From the NCBI GenBank assembly GCA_024397955.1, contig CP073744.1, forward strand, positions 1,302,001-1,366,000: a stretch of DNA of 64,000 nucleotides, in the 5' to 3' direction. Below, one piece after another: positions 1 through 8,305 of the stretch. Under the pieces are notes generated by a model. It saw only the letters and a list, made by a program, of their open reading frames with translations, did no database searches and had not been told where the DNA came from. Position numbers and translations under genes: made by a program. The number at the start of each line of letters is the position of its first letter. Within the stretch, counting starts at the first letter, position 1. Source of the DNA: a bacterium SCSIO 12696 (GTDB lineage: Bacteria > Pseudomonadota > Gammaproteobacteria > Pseudomonadales > Porticoccaceae).

Positions 1-90
1 AGCACCGGGCAGCAAAATGCCACCAGCGGTTTTTTCTTCCTCTTCCTTGCGGCGTACTACCACGCGGTCGTGTAAGGGACGAATTTTCAT
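1..90 (-). CDS. groES: Co-chaperonin GroES (partial, N-terminal 30 codons)
   Basis: Only the start of the gene is in the window; it runs off the left edge. The translated N-terminus reads [20 protein letters not shown], continues [10 protein letters not shown], and is the signature beginning of GroES. GroES caps the GroEL folding chamber in the cytoplasm, and groEL is expected just outside the window. The gene lies downstream of fxsA on the same strand, the same neighbourhood as in E. coli, and has a heat-shock type promoter upstream at 257-284. Confidence 0.95.
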   Translation of the reverse strand, partial: MKIRPLHDRVVVRRKEEEEKTAGGILLPGA

Positions 91-256
91 CTTGGTTGTC
101 TCCAGCTTTAGCTTTTAAAACAATCAGTTAGTTGGGTTAGTTTGTAAGTAGCGCGTGAGTCTACCCCCGCGATGTAACCCTATGTGGTGGCACCCTGAAC
201 AAAATCAAGGGTACCGACACAAAAATTTGAGCCCCGAAATACTTGGGACAAACAAT

Positions 257-284
257 AGATAGGGACATTTAAGTGGGTTTCAAG
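257..284 (-). promoter_or_regulatory. Sigma-32 (heat-shock) promoter of groES
   Basis: On the minus strand there is an exact -35 heptamer CTTGAAA at 284-278, a 13-base spacer, and CCCTATCT at 264-257, one mismatch from the sigma-32 -10 consensus CCCCATNT. It lies between fxsA and groES and points into groES, leaving a 5' UTR of about 160 bases. The match is seen directly; that sigma-32 uses it is inferred from the consensus and from the identity of the gene. Confidence 0.8.
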
Positions 285-299
285 GGGTACAGATGCCTA

Positions 300-740
300 T
301 CAATCTTCCCGGCGGTAGCTGCCTTCTATGACATCCGCATCATCGCGGCGCGCAGAGCGATGCTCGTAGACAGAGCCACCAGCGCCAACGACGGTGACCA
401 GACCAGACAGCTTGCTGAACAGCCAGCGGCGAATACCAGGAGTCAGGCCCGCAAAACCAATGGCGTCGGTGACAAACCCAGGGGTCAGAAGCAGTGCACC
501 ACTGACCGCCAGCATCAAACCCTCGGCCATTTCCTGTGCGGGCATCTGGCCCTGCTGCATCTTCCAGTTGCCACGACGCAACGTATCAAAACCCTGCTTG
601 CGCAACAGAGCAAAGCCGATGGCAGCGGTCAGAAACACCAAAGCGATGGTAGGCACTGCACCAATAACACCACCCACCTCAATCAACAGCCACATCTCAA
701 GGATGGGCATAATGATGAACAACAGAAAGAGTGAACGCAT
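300..740 (-). CDS. fxsA: FxsA family membrane protein
   Basis: A 146-residue protein with hydrophobic helices near residues 1-20 and 25-45 and another around 75-95, then a charged cytoplasmic tail. The opening MRSLFLLFIIMPILEMWLL, the 'GFALLRKQG' loop and 'GALLLTPGFVTDAIGF' segment are typical of FxsA, an inner-membrane protein known from E. coli because its overproduction relieves F-plasmid exclusion of phage T7; its normal role is not settled. It sits directly upstream of groES, a neighbourhood conserved in gammaproteobacteria. The groES promoter lies just past its stop codon, so groES can be transcribed independently. Confidence 0.9.
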   Translation of the reverse strand: MRSLFLLFIIMPILEMWLLIEVGGVIGAVPTIALVFLTAAIGFALLRKQGFDTLRRGNWKMQQGQMPAQEMAEGLMLAVSGALLLTPGFVTDAIGFAGLTPGIRRWLFSKLSGLVTVVGAGGSVYEHRSARRDDADVIEGSYRRED

Positions 741-855
741 AGTGGTTCCGGTAGTGTGTATTGTTTGAGTAGTTATGAAATGGGGGTAAGTATCGGAGTT
801 TCAAGGGCTGCTGCGGGCCTCGGGCTGCGCGCCACTAGCAGATCGAACGGAATTG

Positions 856-878
856 CCATTCTGCTCGCGGCCCGTGGC
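856..878 (-). repeat. Dispersed intergenic repeat, copy A
   Basis: This copy lies between fxsA and the ATL gene and is the partner of 12477-12499 in opposite orientation (20 of 23 bases). The surrounding 790-890 segment is GC-rich with several partial palindromes and carries no gene. Confidence 0.45.
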
Positions 879-913
879 TCGTAGCCCGAAGCATTTACAG
901 GTAAGCTGCCCCA

Positions 914-1222
914 ATGGAATCCACCCCCCAACAACGCATTTACGCCGTACTCCACTCCATCCCCAGTGGCAAAGTAGTCACCTACGGTCAGGTGGCAGAA
1001 CTGGCGGGATTGCCACGGGCTGCTCGGCTGGTGGGCACTACCCTGAAAAAATTGCCCACAGGCTCCACCCTGCCCTGGCATCGGGTGATTAATTCCGCCG
1101 GCAAAATCAGCTTCCCCAATGAACATCCCAATTACAAACGTCAGCGCCAGTTGCTATTGGACGAGGGCGTGTTGTTTAGTGGAGATAGAGTGAAACTGCG
1201 GGAATACCAATGGCGACCTTAG
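914..1222 (+). CDS. atl: Alkyltransferase-like protein (ATL), DNA damage recognition
   Basis: A 102-residue protein covering only the DNA-binding domain of the O6-alkylguanine-DNA alkyltransferase fold. The active-site PCHRV of true alkyltransferases reads PWHRV here (Trp55 replaces the acceptor Cys), which defines the ATL subfamily. ATL proteins bind O6-alkylguanine lesions, flip the base and hand the site to nucleotide excision repair without removing the alkyl group. The 'GKVVTYGQVAELAG' recognition helix and the 'AARLVG' arginine region are intact. The ATG at 914 has a weak AGGTAA about 10 bases upstream. The gene appears to be a single unit before ampG. Confidence 0.88.
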   Translation: MESTPQQRIYAVLHSIPSGKVVTYGQVAELAGLPRAARLVGTTLKKLPTGSTLPWHRVINSAGKISFPNEHPNYKRQRQLLLDEGVLFSGDRVKLREYQWRP

Positions 1223-1279
1223 GGGGTTTGCAGTAAGGTAGCCGCCTGTTCACTGCGAGACCACCAAAAAATAACAACC

Positions 1280-2557
1280 ATGCCCTTTCAGGATATAAAA
1301 GCCGCCGTTTTCAACCAGCGGATGTTGATTTGTATTTTCACCGGTTTTGCGTCGGGATTACCGCTGTACATTCTAATTCAGCTGGTGCCTGGTTGGCTGC
1401 GAGATGAAGGCGTTGGCCTAGCGGAAATTGGCTTTTTTACTCTGATCGGCCTGCCCTACACTTGGAAGTTTTTGTGGTCACCACTGCTGGAGCGCTATCA
1501 ACCTAAATGGCTGGGGCGCCGCAGGGGTTGGATGATGGCCAGCCAACTGGGCTTATTGTTAACTATTGCGGTGCTCGGCACCTTCGACCCAAACACACAG
1601 CTTTGGTCAATCGCGGTGTTGTGCACACTGGTGGCATTGCTCAGTGCTACCCAAGACATCGCCCTCGACGCCTACCGCCGCGAGCTATTGCCTGACCCTG
1701 AATTAGGACTGGGTAATTCCATTCACGTTAATGCCTATCGGGTTGCCGGATTGGTGCCTGGAGGGCTGTCATTGATTTTGGCCGACCTGCCCCTGTGGGA
1801 TTGGGATATGGTGTTTTGGGTAACCGCTGTATTCATGCTGCCCGGGATCTTAATGACCGCACTGGTCAAAGAACCGAAACACCTGTCACCACCACCAACA
1901 TCCCTGCGCGATGCGGTTATTGAGCCATTTAAAGAGTTCTTTTTTAGAGATGGTTCCAAACGCGCCTGGTTGATTCTTTGGTTTATCGTTTTGTACAAAT
2001 TAGCCGACAACATGGCTGTGGCACTGCAAACGCCGTTCTTTTTGGATATTGGCTTTTCCAAAACAGATATTGGGCTAATTGCCAAAAGCGTCGGATTTTG
2101 GGCATCCACCATTGGCACCATTTTTGGTGGTCTCGCCATGATTCGCCTGGGAATCAACCGCGCACTATGGATTTTTGGCTTTGTGCAGCTGGTGTCTATT
2201 CTGGGCTTTGCCGCGCTGGCCCATATTGGCGAGAACAAAGTGATGCTCGCCGTGGCCATGGGTTTTGAGTACCTGGGTGTTGGTTTGGGAGCCGCCGCCC
2301 TGGTGGCTTTTATGGCGCGAACCACCAGCAAACTGCACACTGCCACACAGCTTGCCTTATTCACAGCACTGGCAGCACTGCCACGTACAGCAGCCAATGC
2401 AGTAACGGGAATTATTGTCGAAGCCGTCGGCTGGGAATTGTTTTTTTATCTCTGTACAGTGCTGGCCATACCCGGCATGCTACTGCTGTTTAAAGTTGCC
2501 CCCTGGAACGGAGACCGGCAAGCAGCCTCTCCTCAAGCTGCCCAGCAAAACCCATGA
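1280..2557 (+). CDS. ampG: AmpG muropeptide permease (MFS)
   Basis: A 425-residue major facilitator protein with about 12 membrane helices, opening 'FTGFASGLPLYILIQLVPGWLRDEGV' style as AmpG does (the short form of Pseudomonas relatives, not the longer E. coli form). AmpG imports GlcNAc-1,6-anhydroMurNAc peptides released during wall growth from periplasm to cytoplasm, feeding AmpD and signalling through AmpR where present. 'FLWSPLLERY', 'SATQDIALDAYR' and a late 'PRTAANAVTG' segment are family-like. The last four bases overlap the following ABC ATPase start (ATGA), suggesting co-translation. AmpE and AmpD are encoded 2-3.5 kb away, convergent. Confidence 0.88.
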   Translation: MPFQDIKAAVFNQRMLICIFTGFASGLPLYILIQLVPGWLRDEGVGLAEIGFFTLIGLPYTWKFLWSPLLERYQPKWLGRRRGWMMASQLGLLLTIAVLGTFDPNTQLWSIAVLCTLVALLSATQDIALDAYRRELLPDPELGLGNSIHVNAYRVAGLVPGGLSLILADLPLWDWDMVFWVTAVFMLPGILMTALVKEPKHLSPPPTSLRDAVIEPFKEFFFRDGSKRAWLILWFIVLYKLADNMAVALQTPFFLDIGFSKTDIGLIAKSVGFWASTIGTIFGGLAMIRLGINRALWIFGFVQLVSILGFAALAHIGENKVMLAVAMGFEYLGVGLGAAALVAFMARTTSKLHTATQLALFTALAALPRTAANAVTGIIVEAVGWELFFYLCTVLAIPGMLLLFKVAPWNGDRQAASPQAAQQNP

Positions 2558-3438
2558 CACCCATCATCGAAGTTCGCAATCTCGTTAAACAATTCGGCAG
2601 TTTCCGGGCTGTGGACGGTATCTCTTTTACCATTCCCCAAGGTATCTGCTTTGGCCTGTTGGGCCCCAATGGTGCGGGTAAAACCACCACCATTGAAATG
2701 ATTGAAGGCATTAAAAAGCCCACATCCGGGGACATTCTCTACCGGGGGCAGCCTCGGGGCGATCAGTTCAAGTTGGATATTGGCATCCAGTTCCAGTCCA
2801 CTGCGTTGATGGATTTTGTCACTACCCGGGAAGTGCTGGAGCTGTTTGGGCGCTTTTACGACAAGCCACTGCCGGTTGAGGAACTGGCAGAATTGTGTCA
2901 GCTCAACGACTTTCTCGACAGCTTTGCCACCAAGTTATCTGGCGGCCAGAAACAGCGTTTGTTGTTGGCCATTGCGCTGATCAATGACCCCCAGCTGTTA
3001 TTTCTCGACGAGCCCACCACCGGCCTCGACCCGCAATCCAGGCGCAACTTCTGGCAGCTGATCGAAGAGATCAAACTGCGTGGCAAAACCGTGCTGCTCA
3101 CCACCCATTACATGGACGAAGCTGAGCAGTTGTGCGACCAGCTGATCATCGTGGATCAGGGCCAGATTATTGCCGAAGGTTCACCGCGAGCACTGCTCAA
3201 TCAACACTTTGGCCACAGCTATGTGTGCCTGGATGCGGACGAGGTTGAAGGTGAACTGGACGAACTATCGGTTTCCGTCGCACACAGTAACGGCCAGCTG
3301 GAACTGCAAACACAGTCTGTTGAAAGCACCATCAAGGCACTGATAGACCGCCAGGTTAACCTAAGCTCTCTGCGGGTCAGAAACCCCACCCTGGACGATT
3401 TGTTTCTGAAACTCACTGGCCATCACTTACGCAACTGA
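2554..3438 (+). CDS. ABC transporter ATP-binding protein (ABC-2 exporter)
   Basis: A 294-residue ATPase with Walker A GPNGAGKTTT near residue 36, signature LSGGQKQR near 128, Walker B LLFLDEPTTGLDP near 148 and a switch His in 'LLTTHYMDEAEQL'. The roughly 70-residue C-terminal extension after 'GSPRALL' is typical of DrrA/CcmA-type subunits of ABC-2 exporters. It overlaps the end of ampG by four bases and is followed after 12 bases by its membrane partner. Substrate is unknown; placement after ampG hints at an envelope substrate but does not show it. Confidence 0.88.
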   Translation: MTPIIEVRNLVKQFGSFRAVDGISFTIPQGICFGLLGPNGAGKTTTIEMIEGIKKPTSGDILYRGQPRGDQFKLDIGIQFQSTALMDFVTTREVLELFGRFYDKPLPVEELAELCQLNDFLDSFATKLSGGQKQRLLLAIALINDPQLLFLDEPTTGLDPQSRRNFWQLIEEIKLRGKTVLLTTHYMDEAEQLCDQLIIVDQGQIIAEGSPRALLNQHFGHSYVCLDADEVEGELDELSVSVAHSNGQLELQTQSVESTIKALIDRQVNLSSLRVRNPTLDDLFLKLTGHHLRN

Positions 3439-3450
3439 TCAAGCAAACAT

Positions 3451-4443
3451 ATGCACAAGGTTATCGCTCTCTGGGCCGCACGCAACCGTGAATACTACCG
3501 GGACAAAGCCTCTCTGTTCTGGTCATTTGTATTTACTCCCCTGTTGGTGGTTATTCTTGCCCTGTCATTTTCCGGTGAGAACACCGAAGTGTTTGCAGTG
3601 GGTGTACTGGACGACAGCATCAGCCATCCCGGCGCAGAGCGGGGGTACATCACCGCTATTTCGTACAGCGACCGGGAACGAGCGTTCAAACAGGTGGAGT
3701 ACCAGCAAATTGCTATGCTGTTCGACCCCACCACTCGCACTTACTGGATAAACAGTCGCTCCAGCAAAAGCCAGCTGTTAGAAGAGCTATTAACGGATGA
3801 ATTGGCCGGCTGGAACAAACAAGTCACCAGTGGCCGCCAGGTGCGCTATATCGATTGGGTACTGCCCGGGATGCTGGCCATGAACATTATGTTCAGTGGC
3901 CTGTTTGGCGTGGGCTATGTGATTGTTCGCTACCGCAAAAATGGCGTGTTAAAACGACTGCAGGCAGCCCCCATCAAAGCCTGGCAATTTTTGTTGGCCC
4001 AGGGCATGTCGCGATTGTCGATTATGCTGGTGGTGACCACCATTTTATTTGTGGCCTGTTGGTGGCTGGTGGATCTGGTAGTAGTAGGCAACCCCTGGCT
4101 ATTGCTGTTGGTTGCCTTTCTGGGCAATCTCAGCATTATCAGTCTGGCGCTGTTATTTGCCAGCCGCAGCGCCAGTGAGGAATTTACCAATGGCTTACTT
4201 AACGCCATTAGTTTCCCCATGTTACTGCTGTCGGAAGTGTGGTTTTCTCTGGATCGTGCACCACAATGGCTTCAATGGATCGCCGAAATTTCGCCGCTCA
4301 CCCATATGGTGAGAGCGGCTAGAACGGTAATGCTAGAAGGTGGGGATTTCGCCAGCATCTTACCCAGCGTGCTGGTACTGAGCGTGATGAGTGCGGTTTT
4401 TTTAGTTGCCGCAGGCTGGCTGTTTCGCTGGCACCAAGAATAA
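3451..4443 (+). CDS. ABC-2 type transporter permease
   Basis: A 330-residue permease: one N-terminal helix ('LFWSFVFTPLLVVILALSF', around residues 22-40), a soluble periplasmic region of about 120 residues, then five helices from about residue 130 on. This N-terminal helix, extracytoplasmic domain and five-helix core layout is that of ABC-2 half-transporters paired with the ATPase encoded just upstream. It ends one base before the end of the convergent ampE, so any terminator must overlap coding DNA. Substrate unknown. Confidence 0.85.
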   Translation: MHKVIALWAARNREYYRDKASLFWSFVFTPLLVVILALSFSGENTEVFAVGVLDDSISHPGAERGYITAISYSDRERAFKQVEYQQIAMLFDPTTRTYWINSRSSKSQLLEELLTDELAGWNKQVTSGRQVRYIDWVLPGMLAMNIMFSGLFGVGYVIVRYRKNGVLKRLQAAPIKAWQFLLAQGMSRLSIMLVVTTILFVACWWLVDLVVVGNPWLLLLVAFLGNLSIISLALLFASRSASEEFTNGLLNAISFPMLLLSEVWFSLDRAPQWLQWIAEISPLTHMVRAARTVMLEGGDFASILPSVLVLSVMSAVFLVAAGWLFRWHQE

Positions 4444-4444
4444 C

Positions 4445-5320
4445 CTACAGCACCACAATAAAGGCGATCACGCAAACCCACAGCATCATGGCGCGGTGAA
4501 ACAAGGTGCGCACCATTTCCAGTTCTGCAACTTCAATATCCGCTGTATCCACATTGGCGGACAAGGCACCCACCACGTAATGCAGCAATACCTGCCCGGT
4601 AGTACGTACTGGGCACACCACGCACTCTTTCCAGTGGTGCAAGCAGCAGGCAAAGTTGCCCACCAGCGCAAAACTGAAACCGAGAATGCGCACCGGCAGC
4701 CACTCCATGAGCCACAACCAGCGTTGCGCGAGCCCCATAACCGGACAGCTGGGTGCTTCATCTTCCACTTCTTGCTGGTCTGTAGTAATCGGCTTGTTGG
4801 CCTGCAATTCACTCAGGCGGTATAACAGCGCACCCGCGGGACCCAAAACAAAGAACCAGAAAACAACTGGAAAACTGTGTTCAAAAAAACGATAGGACAG
4901 GTTTTGCAACAACGCTTGATGCAGTTCTTCAGGGGTGCTAGGGGCACCCGTAGCACTGGCCCGCTCGCTTTCTTCACCTTCCAGTTTTGCCAAATCATGG
5001 TAGACCGCTTGCTGATCGTCCCGTTCAACATGCTCTTCAATGGCATCCAGATTAGCCGGTAAATTGCCCCGCCCCAGACAGTACAACAGCACCAACAGAC
5101 CGAACGCAAAACTGCCCAACCAGCCCCACCATTGAGCTGCAAAACAGTCCAGCAGCCACAAGGCAGCCACTGGAACTAACAAAGACACAATAAATTTAAC
5201 CGCTGACGGAGAACCAAATTTTCCCAGCCATACAAAGAACCAGCCATCTTGATGCAATAGGCGCAAGTCCGGCACTACACGGTGTAAACCCAGCGCTGCC
5301 AGTATCACCAAAAATTCCAT
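4445..5320 (-). CDS. ampE: AmpE-like regulatory membrane protein
   Basis: A 291-residue inner-membrane protein with an N-terminal helix ('MEFLVILAALGLHRVVPDL'), two helices around residues 40-85, a long charged cytoplasmic segment (about 90-145) and C-terminal helices. This matches AmpE, encoded next to ampD in gammaproteobacteria and named for a role in beta-lactamase induction; its biochemical activity is unresolved (it resembles CobD/CbiB-type membrane proteins). Downstream of ampD on the same strand; the pair is now separated by a palindromic insertion element at 5346-5487. Confidence 0.87.
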   Translation of the reverse strand: MEFLVILAALGLHRVVPDLRLLHQDGWFFVWLGKFGSPSAVKFIVSLLVPVAALWLLDCFAAQWWGWLGSFAFGLLVLLYCLGRGNLPANLDAIEEHVERDDQQAVYHDLAKLEGEESERASATGAPSTPEELHQALLQNLSYRFFEHSFPVVFWFFVLGPAGALLYRLSELQANKPITTDQQEVEDEAPSCPVMGLAQRWLWLMEWLPVRILGFSFALVGNFACCLHHWKECVVCPVRTTGQVLLHYVVGALSANVDTADIEVAELEMVRTLFHRAMMLWVCVIAFIVVL

Positions 5321-5345
5321 CGTGTTCCCCTCAAACTTTAGTCAT

Positions 5346-5487
5346 AGGGCACTTCTAAAAATAGTGATATTTTTGCGAGAGCAAGGCGACGGCGCACGGA
5401 GAACCACAGTGTATAAGGCATACATGAGGATTCGAGTACGACGCCAACACTGCTATCGCAGAAATAGTGCATTTTTAGAAGTGCCCT
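5346..5487. mobile_element. MITE-like element with long terminal inverted repeats
   Basis: A 142-base element with perfect 17-base terminal inverted repeats: AGGGCACTTCTAAAAAT at 5346-5362 and its complement at 5471-5487. Imperfect inverted similarity continues inward for about 25 more bases (TATTTTTGCGAGAGCA against TATTTCTGCGATAGCA). There is no coding capacity for a transposase, which is the definition of a MITE. It lies exactly between ampD and ampE, and the ampD stop codon TAG (5486-5488) is formed at its right edge. No clear target-site duplication could be read. The parent transposon family was not identified. Confidence 0.75.
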
Positions 5488-6025
5488 AAAGTTGGTTTTT
5501 ATAACGCGGCCAATCAAATGCAGAGCCCGGATCCGTTTTTCGGCCCGGAGCAATATCACTGTGGCCCACTATACGCTCTGGGGTAATTCCGGGAAAGTGC
5601 CCCATCAACTCGCGAGTCACCTCTACCAGGCACCGGTATTGAGCATCGCTGTAAGGGGTGTCGTCTGCGCCTTCCAGCTCTATGCCGATGGAAAAGTCGT
5701 TGCAATTGTCCCGACCACAAAAGTCAGAAGCACCGGCGTGCCAGGCTCTGGCGCTAAACGGGACAAACTGGGTCACCTTGCCCTGACGGTCAATAAGCAG
5801 GTGTGCAGACACCTGTAAGTCGGCAATAGTGGCAAAGTACGGATGCTCATCCGCTGCCAGTTGGTTGCAAAAAAAGCGTTGAATATAACCACCGCCAAAT
5901 TGATTCGGAGGCAAGCTGATATTGTGAATCACCAACAGTTCCACCGGAGTACTTTCCGGGCGCTGGTTGTGGTTCGGTGAAGGTGTGTGAGTGGCGCTAG
6001 ACAGCCAACCCTGTGAGTCGATCAT
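5486..6025 (-). CDS. ampD: 1,6-anhydro-N-acetylmuramyl-L-alanine amidase AmpD
   Basis: A 179-residue cytoplasmic zinc amidase that cleaves the stem peptide from anhydroMurNAc, the key step of wall recycling that also keeps AmpR-inducing ligand low. Zinc ligands are visible at His34 ('LLVIHN'), His155 ('IVGHSDIAPGRKTDPG') and Asp165, with Glu116 in 'SIGIELEG' and Lys163 as catalytic residues, at nearly the same numbers as in enterobacterial AmpD. There is no signal peptide, consistent with AmpD rather than the exported AmiD. Its stop codon lies inside the right end of the MITE-like element, so the original C-terminus may have been slightly altered. Confidence 0.93.
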   Translation of the reverse strand: MIDSQGWLSSATHTPSPNHNQRPESTPVELLVIHNISLPPNQFGGGYIQRFFCNQLAADEHPYFATIADLQVSAHLLIDRQGKVTQFVPFSARAWHAGASDFCGRDNCNDFSIGIELEGADDTPYSDAQYRCLVEVTRELMGHFPGITPERIVGHSDIAPGRKTDPGSAFDWPRYKNQL

Positions 6026-6060
6026 GACATGTATCCGGTAATCAGGCTTACCGATACTAT

Positions 6061-8199
6061 TTACTGCTGACGCATATCGTCAACTACCGCAGCCAAAGCG
6101 CGATCAAACAAAGGCGTGTTATCGATAATGACCAACTGTTGTTTTTTCAGCAGATGCGCCAATTGACGACCTGTGCCCGCAACCACTTTTATTCCCTGAC
6201 GATCCACAAAAATATGAATATTCTGGGGGCCAGCGGAACCAACATAGCGGGCGCGCAGTTGGTATTTGGGTTGACAGAATTCAACCCAACTGCCTGGGGA
6301 TATGGATTCAACGTCGTGCAGGTAATGCTCTTCAATGGTATCGCTCAATTGCTCCACCGGGGGCATGGCTTCTCCGGGCATCAAGGTTTTCTGTTCACCG
6401 GGGATTGCGGGGTATATCTGCTCAGCGGTCACTGATTCAAGCGTCTCCCCTACACCACTTTGGCCAGGCACCAGCAAGCGTTCCAAATCACGAATTAAAT
6501 GTTCTGTTTGGTAAGGGTCGAGGGCAATCTCCGTGAGCTTGCTGCGAATCCCAGCTACCAACTCGATACCATTTACCACCAAGCTCGCATCGCCGACAGC
6601 GGCGTCGGCCACCTGCTGCAATATTAATCGAGCACTCTGCCAAGCGGCGGATTCTTGCCCTTCGCGCAAGTGGCTCAAGAACAAAACTTTGCACCAGGCT
6701 TGCTCTGCAAACGTCACTACTGCCTTGGGCATTCTGCGCCCGGCCAAGTGCTCTTCCAGCAGGCTTTTGACAGCGCTGTAGGAGTAATTGAGTTGTGAGC
6801 TGGCCTGTTCATCTTCCAGCAAATGCTGTTCCCGGGCAGCGGATTGACGGCGCAGCTTTTCACTCTCAGACACCAGCTCCGTCAGCGCCTGGGTAAGGCG
6901 CACCGGACTGCACGCGCAGCGCAATAACTGCTGGAAGGCCTGTTCAATATGTGGGTATAGAGGATCATCCTCCAGCGGCTCGCGATCACAGTATCCCTGA
7001 GCAGCTTGGGTAATCTCGTTGAACAAACGCCGCGCCGGATGCCGCTGCTTATCAAAGAAGCCCGCATCGCTCAGGGCGGCTTTGGCAATGGCGATTTGCA
7101 GTTTGGCCATTTCTGGCAGCAGTATGGGGGGGAAGCTGTCATCCGCACATACCTGGTCAAACAAGGCATCAACCAAATGCACTAAACCCCGCTCGGTATC
7201 CCCCAACGACATCGGGTGATCGCCATCAGCCAGCTGTTTTTCCAGTCGTTCCAACAAAGAAGAGACACCGCCAACTTCAAGGCTATCGACAGCTTTAACC
7301 ACTTCTGCAGGCGCCGCCTCCGGAAACGGAGGGAGCTTGCCACCGGTGGATTTATCCTGGTGCCACTGCCGGGACATCACTGAGTTCAGTTGAGTAACAA
7401 GGCGACCGTAATTTTTTTGTTGGCGCTGTAGGCTATCGCGATCCAAAAAATCACCGGGGTGACGCTCTGCAGGTTCCTGGGCACTGCGAATGGGCTTGGC
7501 TTCTGCCCCCTGGCGCGTTTCCAGCTCAGGCAACACGCCCAATTCTTGCAGCAACTGGTTGCTCTGCTGCAGAAAATCCCCAAGCGGCGTGACCACATGG
7601 CGTTCGAATAATTTCAGCAATACCAATTTGGAGCGGATACCGATATCCAGCCCCGCAGTGGCGCGGAAAAACGTATCGCAGACCGTATCCGGGCCCAGTG
7701 GATTATCTTTAAGAGAAACTGCTTGGTGGGTCAGAGATTCCAGCCGATTAGCCAGCCATTGCAACTGCTGCCGATTGCCTTCATCGGCTCTGGATACCAT
7801 GGTGTCCAGAGCAATGATTTCTTCGAGCTCATCCCCATCAGCCAGCTCAAAAGCAGCGGTGTGTTCCTGGCGTTGTTGATGCTTCTCAGCCGCCTCCGAG
7901 TTCACTAGCCCATCGAACGCCAAACCCAAATTTTGTTGAAAGCTGGATTCGATGGCCTTGCGCTCAAAGCGAATCAGGCGCATGGCATCAAAGTAACTGG
8001 TTTGCTGACGGGAATTATCGGCGCGGTCGGCCAAGTCAAAAAAGGTGTCGTCTACTTGCTCAAAAACTGCTTTAAGGCGGTTGGCAAAATGACGTTCTGC
8101 ACGATCTCGGAGCATGCGCAAAGGTGGCGGCAGAACACCTGCTCGCCGCTTTTCCAGTACCGCTCCATTTTTAACAATGTGAAGGCGACCTTCGGTCAT
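6061..8199 (-). CDS. DUF1631 family protein, copy 1
   Basis: About 712 residues, cytoplasmic, largely helical. The start shown is the ATG at 8199; the reading frame stays open 9 bases further to a TTG. The 'VFEQVDDTFFDLADRADNSRQQTSYFDAMRLIR' region near residues 45-80 is the DUF1631 hallmark. The last 120 residues change to beta-rich sequence ('SISPGSWVEFCQ', 'RYVGSAGPQNIHIFVDRQGIKVV', 'FDRALAAVVDD'), which looks like a PilZ-type barrel; that reading is an inference. Function is unknown. P. aeruginosa has a single such gene in the same ampE-ampD-DUF1631-nadC order; here there are two in tandem, 107 bases apart. Confidence 0.85.
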   Translation of the reverse strand: MTEGRLHIVKNGAVLEKRRAGVLPPPLRMLRDRAERHFANRLKAVFEQVDDTFFDLADRADNSRQQTSYFDAMRLIRFERKAIESSFQQNLGLAFDGLVNSEAAEKHQQRQEHTAAFELADGDELEEIIALDTMVSRADEGNRQQLQWLANRLESLTHQAVSLKDNPLGPDTVCDTFFRATAGLDIGIRSKLVLLKLFERHVVTPLGDFLQQSNQLLQELGVLPELETRQGAEAKPIRSAQEPAERHPGDFLDRDSLQRQQKNYGRLVTQLNSVMSRQWHQDKSTGGKLPPFPEAAPAEVVKAVDSLEVGGVSSLLERLEKQLADGDHPMSLGDTERGLVHLVDALFDQVCADDSFPPILLPEMAKLQIAIAKAALSDAGFFDKQRHPARRLFNEITQAAQGYCDREPLEDDPLYPHIEQAFQQLLRCACSPVRLTQALTELVSESEKLRRQSAAREQHLLEDEQASSQLNYSYSAVKSLLEEHLAGRRMPKAVVTFAEQAWCKVLFLSHLREGQESAAWQSARLILQQVADAAVGDASLVVNGIELVAGIRSKLTEIALDPYQTEHLIRDLERLLVPGQSGVGETLESVTAEQIYPAIPGEQKTLMPGEAMPPVEQLSDTIEEHYLHDVESISPGSWVEFCQPKYQLRARYVGSAGPQNIHIFVDRQGIKVVAGTGRQLAHLLKKQQLVIIDNTPLFDRALAAVVDDMRQQ

Positions 8200-8305
8200 T
8201 TCATACAATTAGTATTATTGTGCGCTGAAAACTATAGCGGCACTGCAATAACTTTTCCAGTTTTTGAGATTTTTTAAGTAGTTACAGCCGTTTTTTATAA
8301 CTGAA

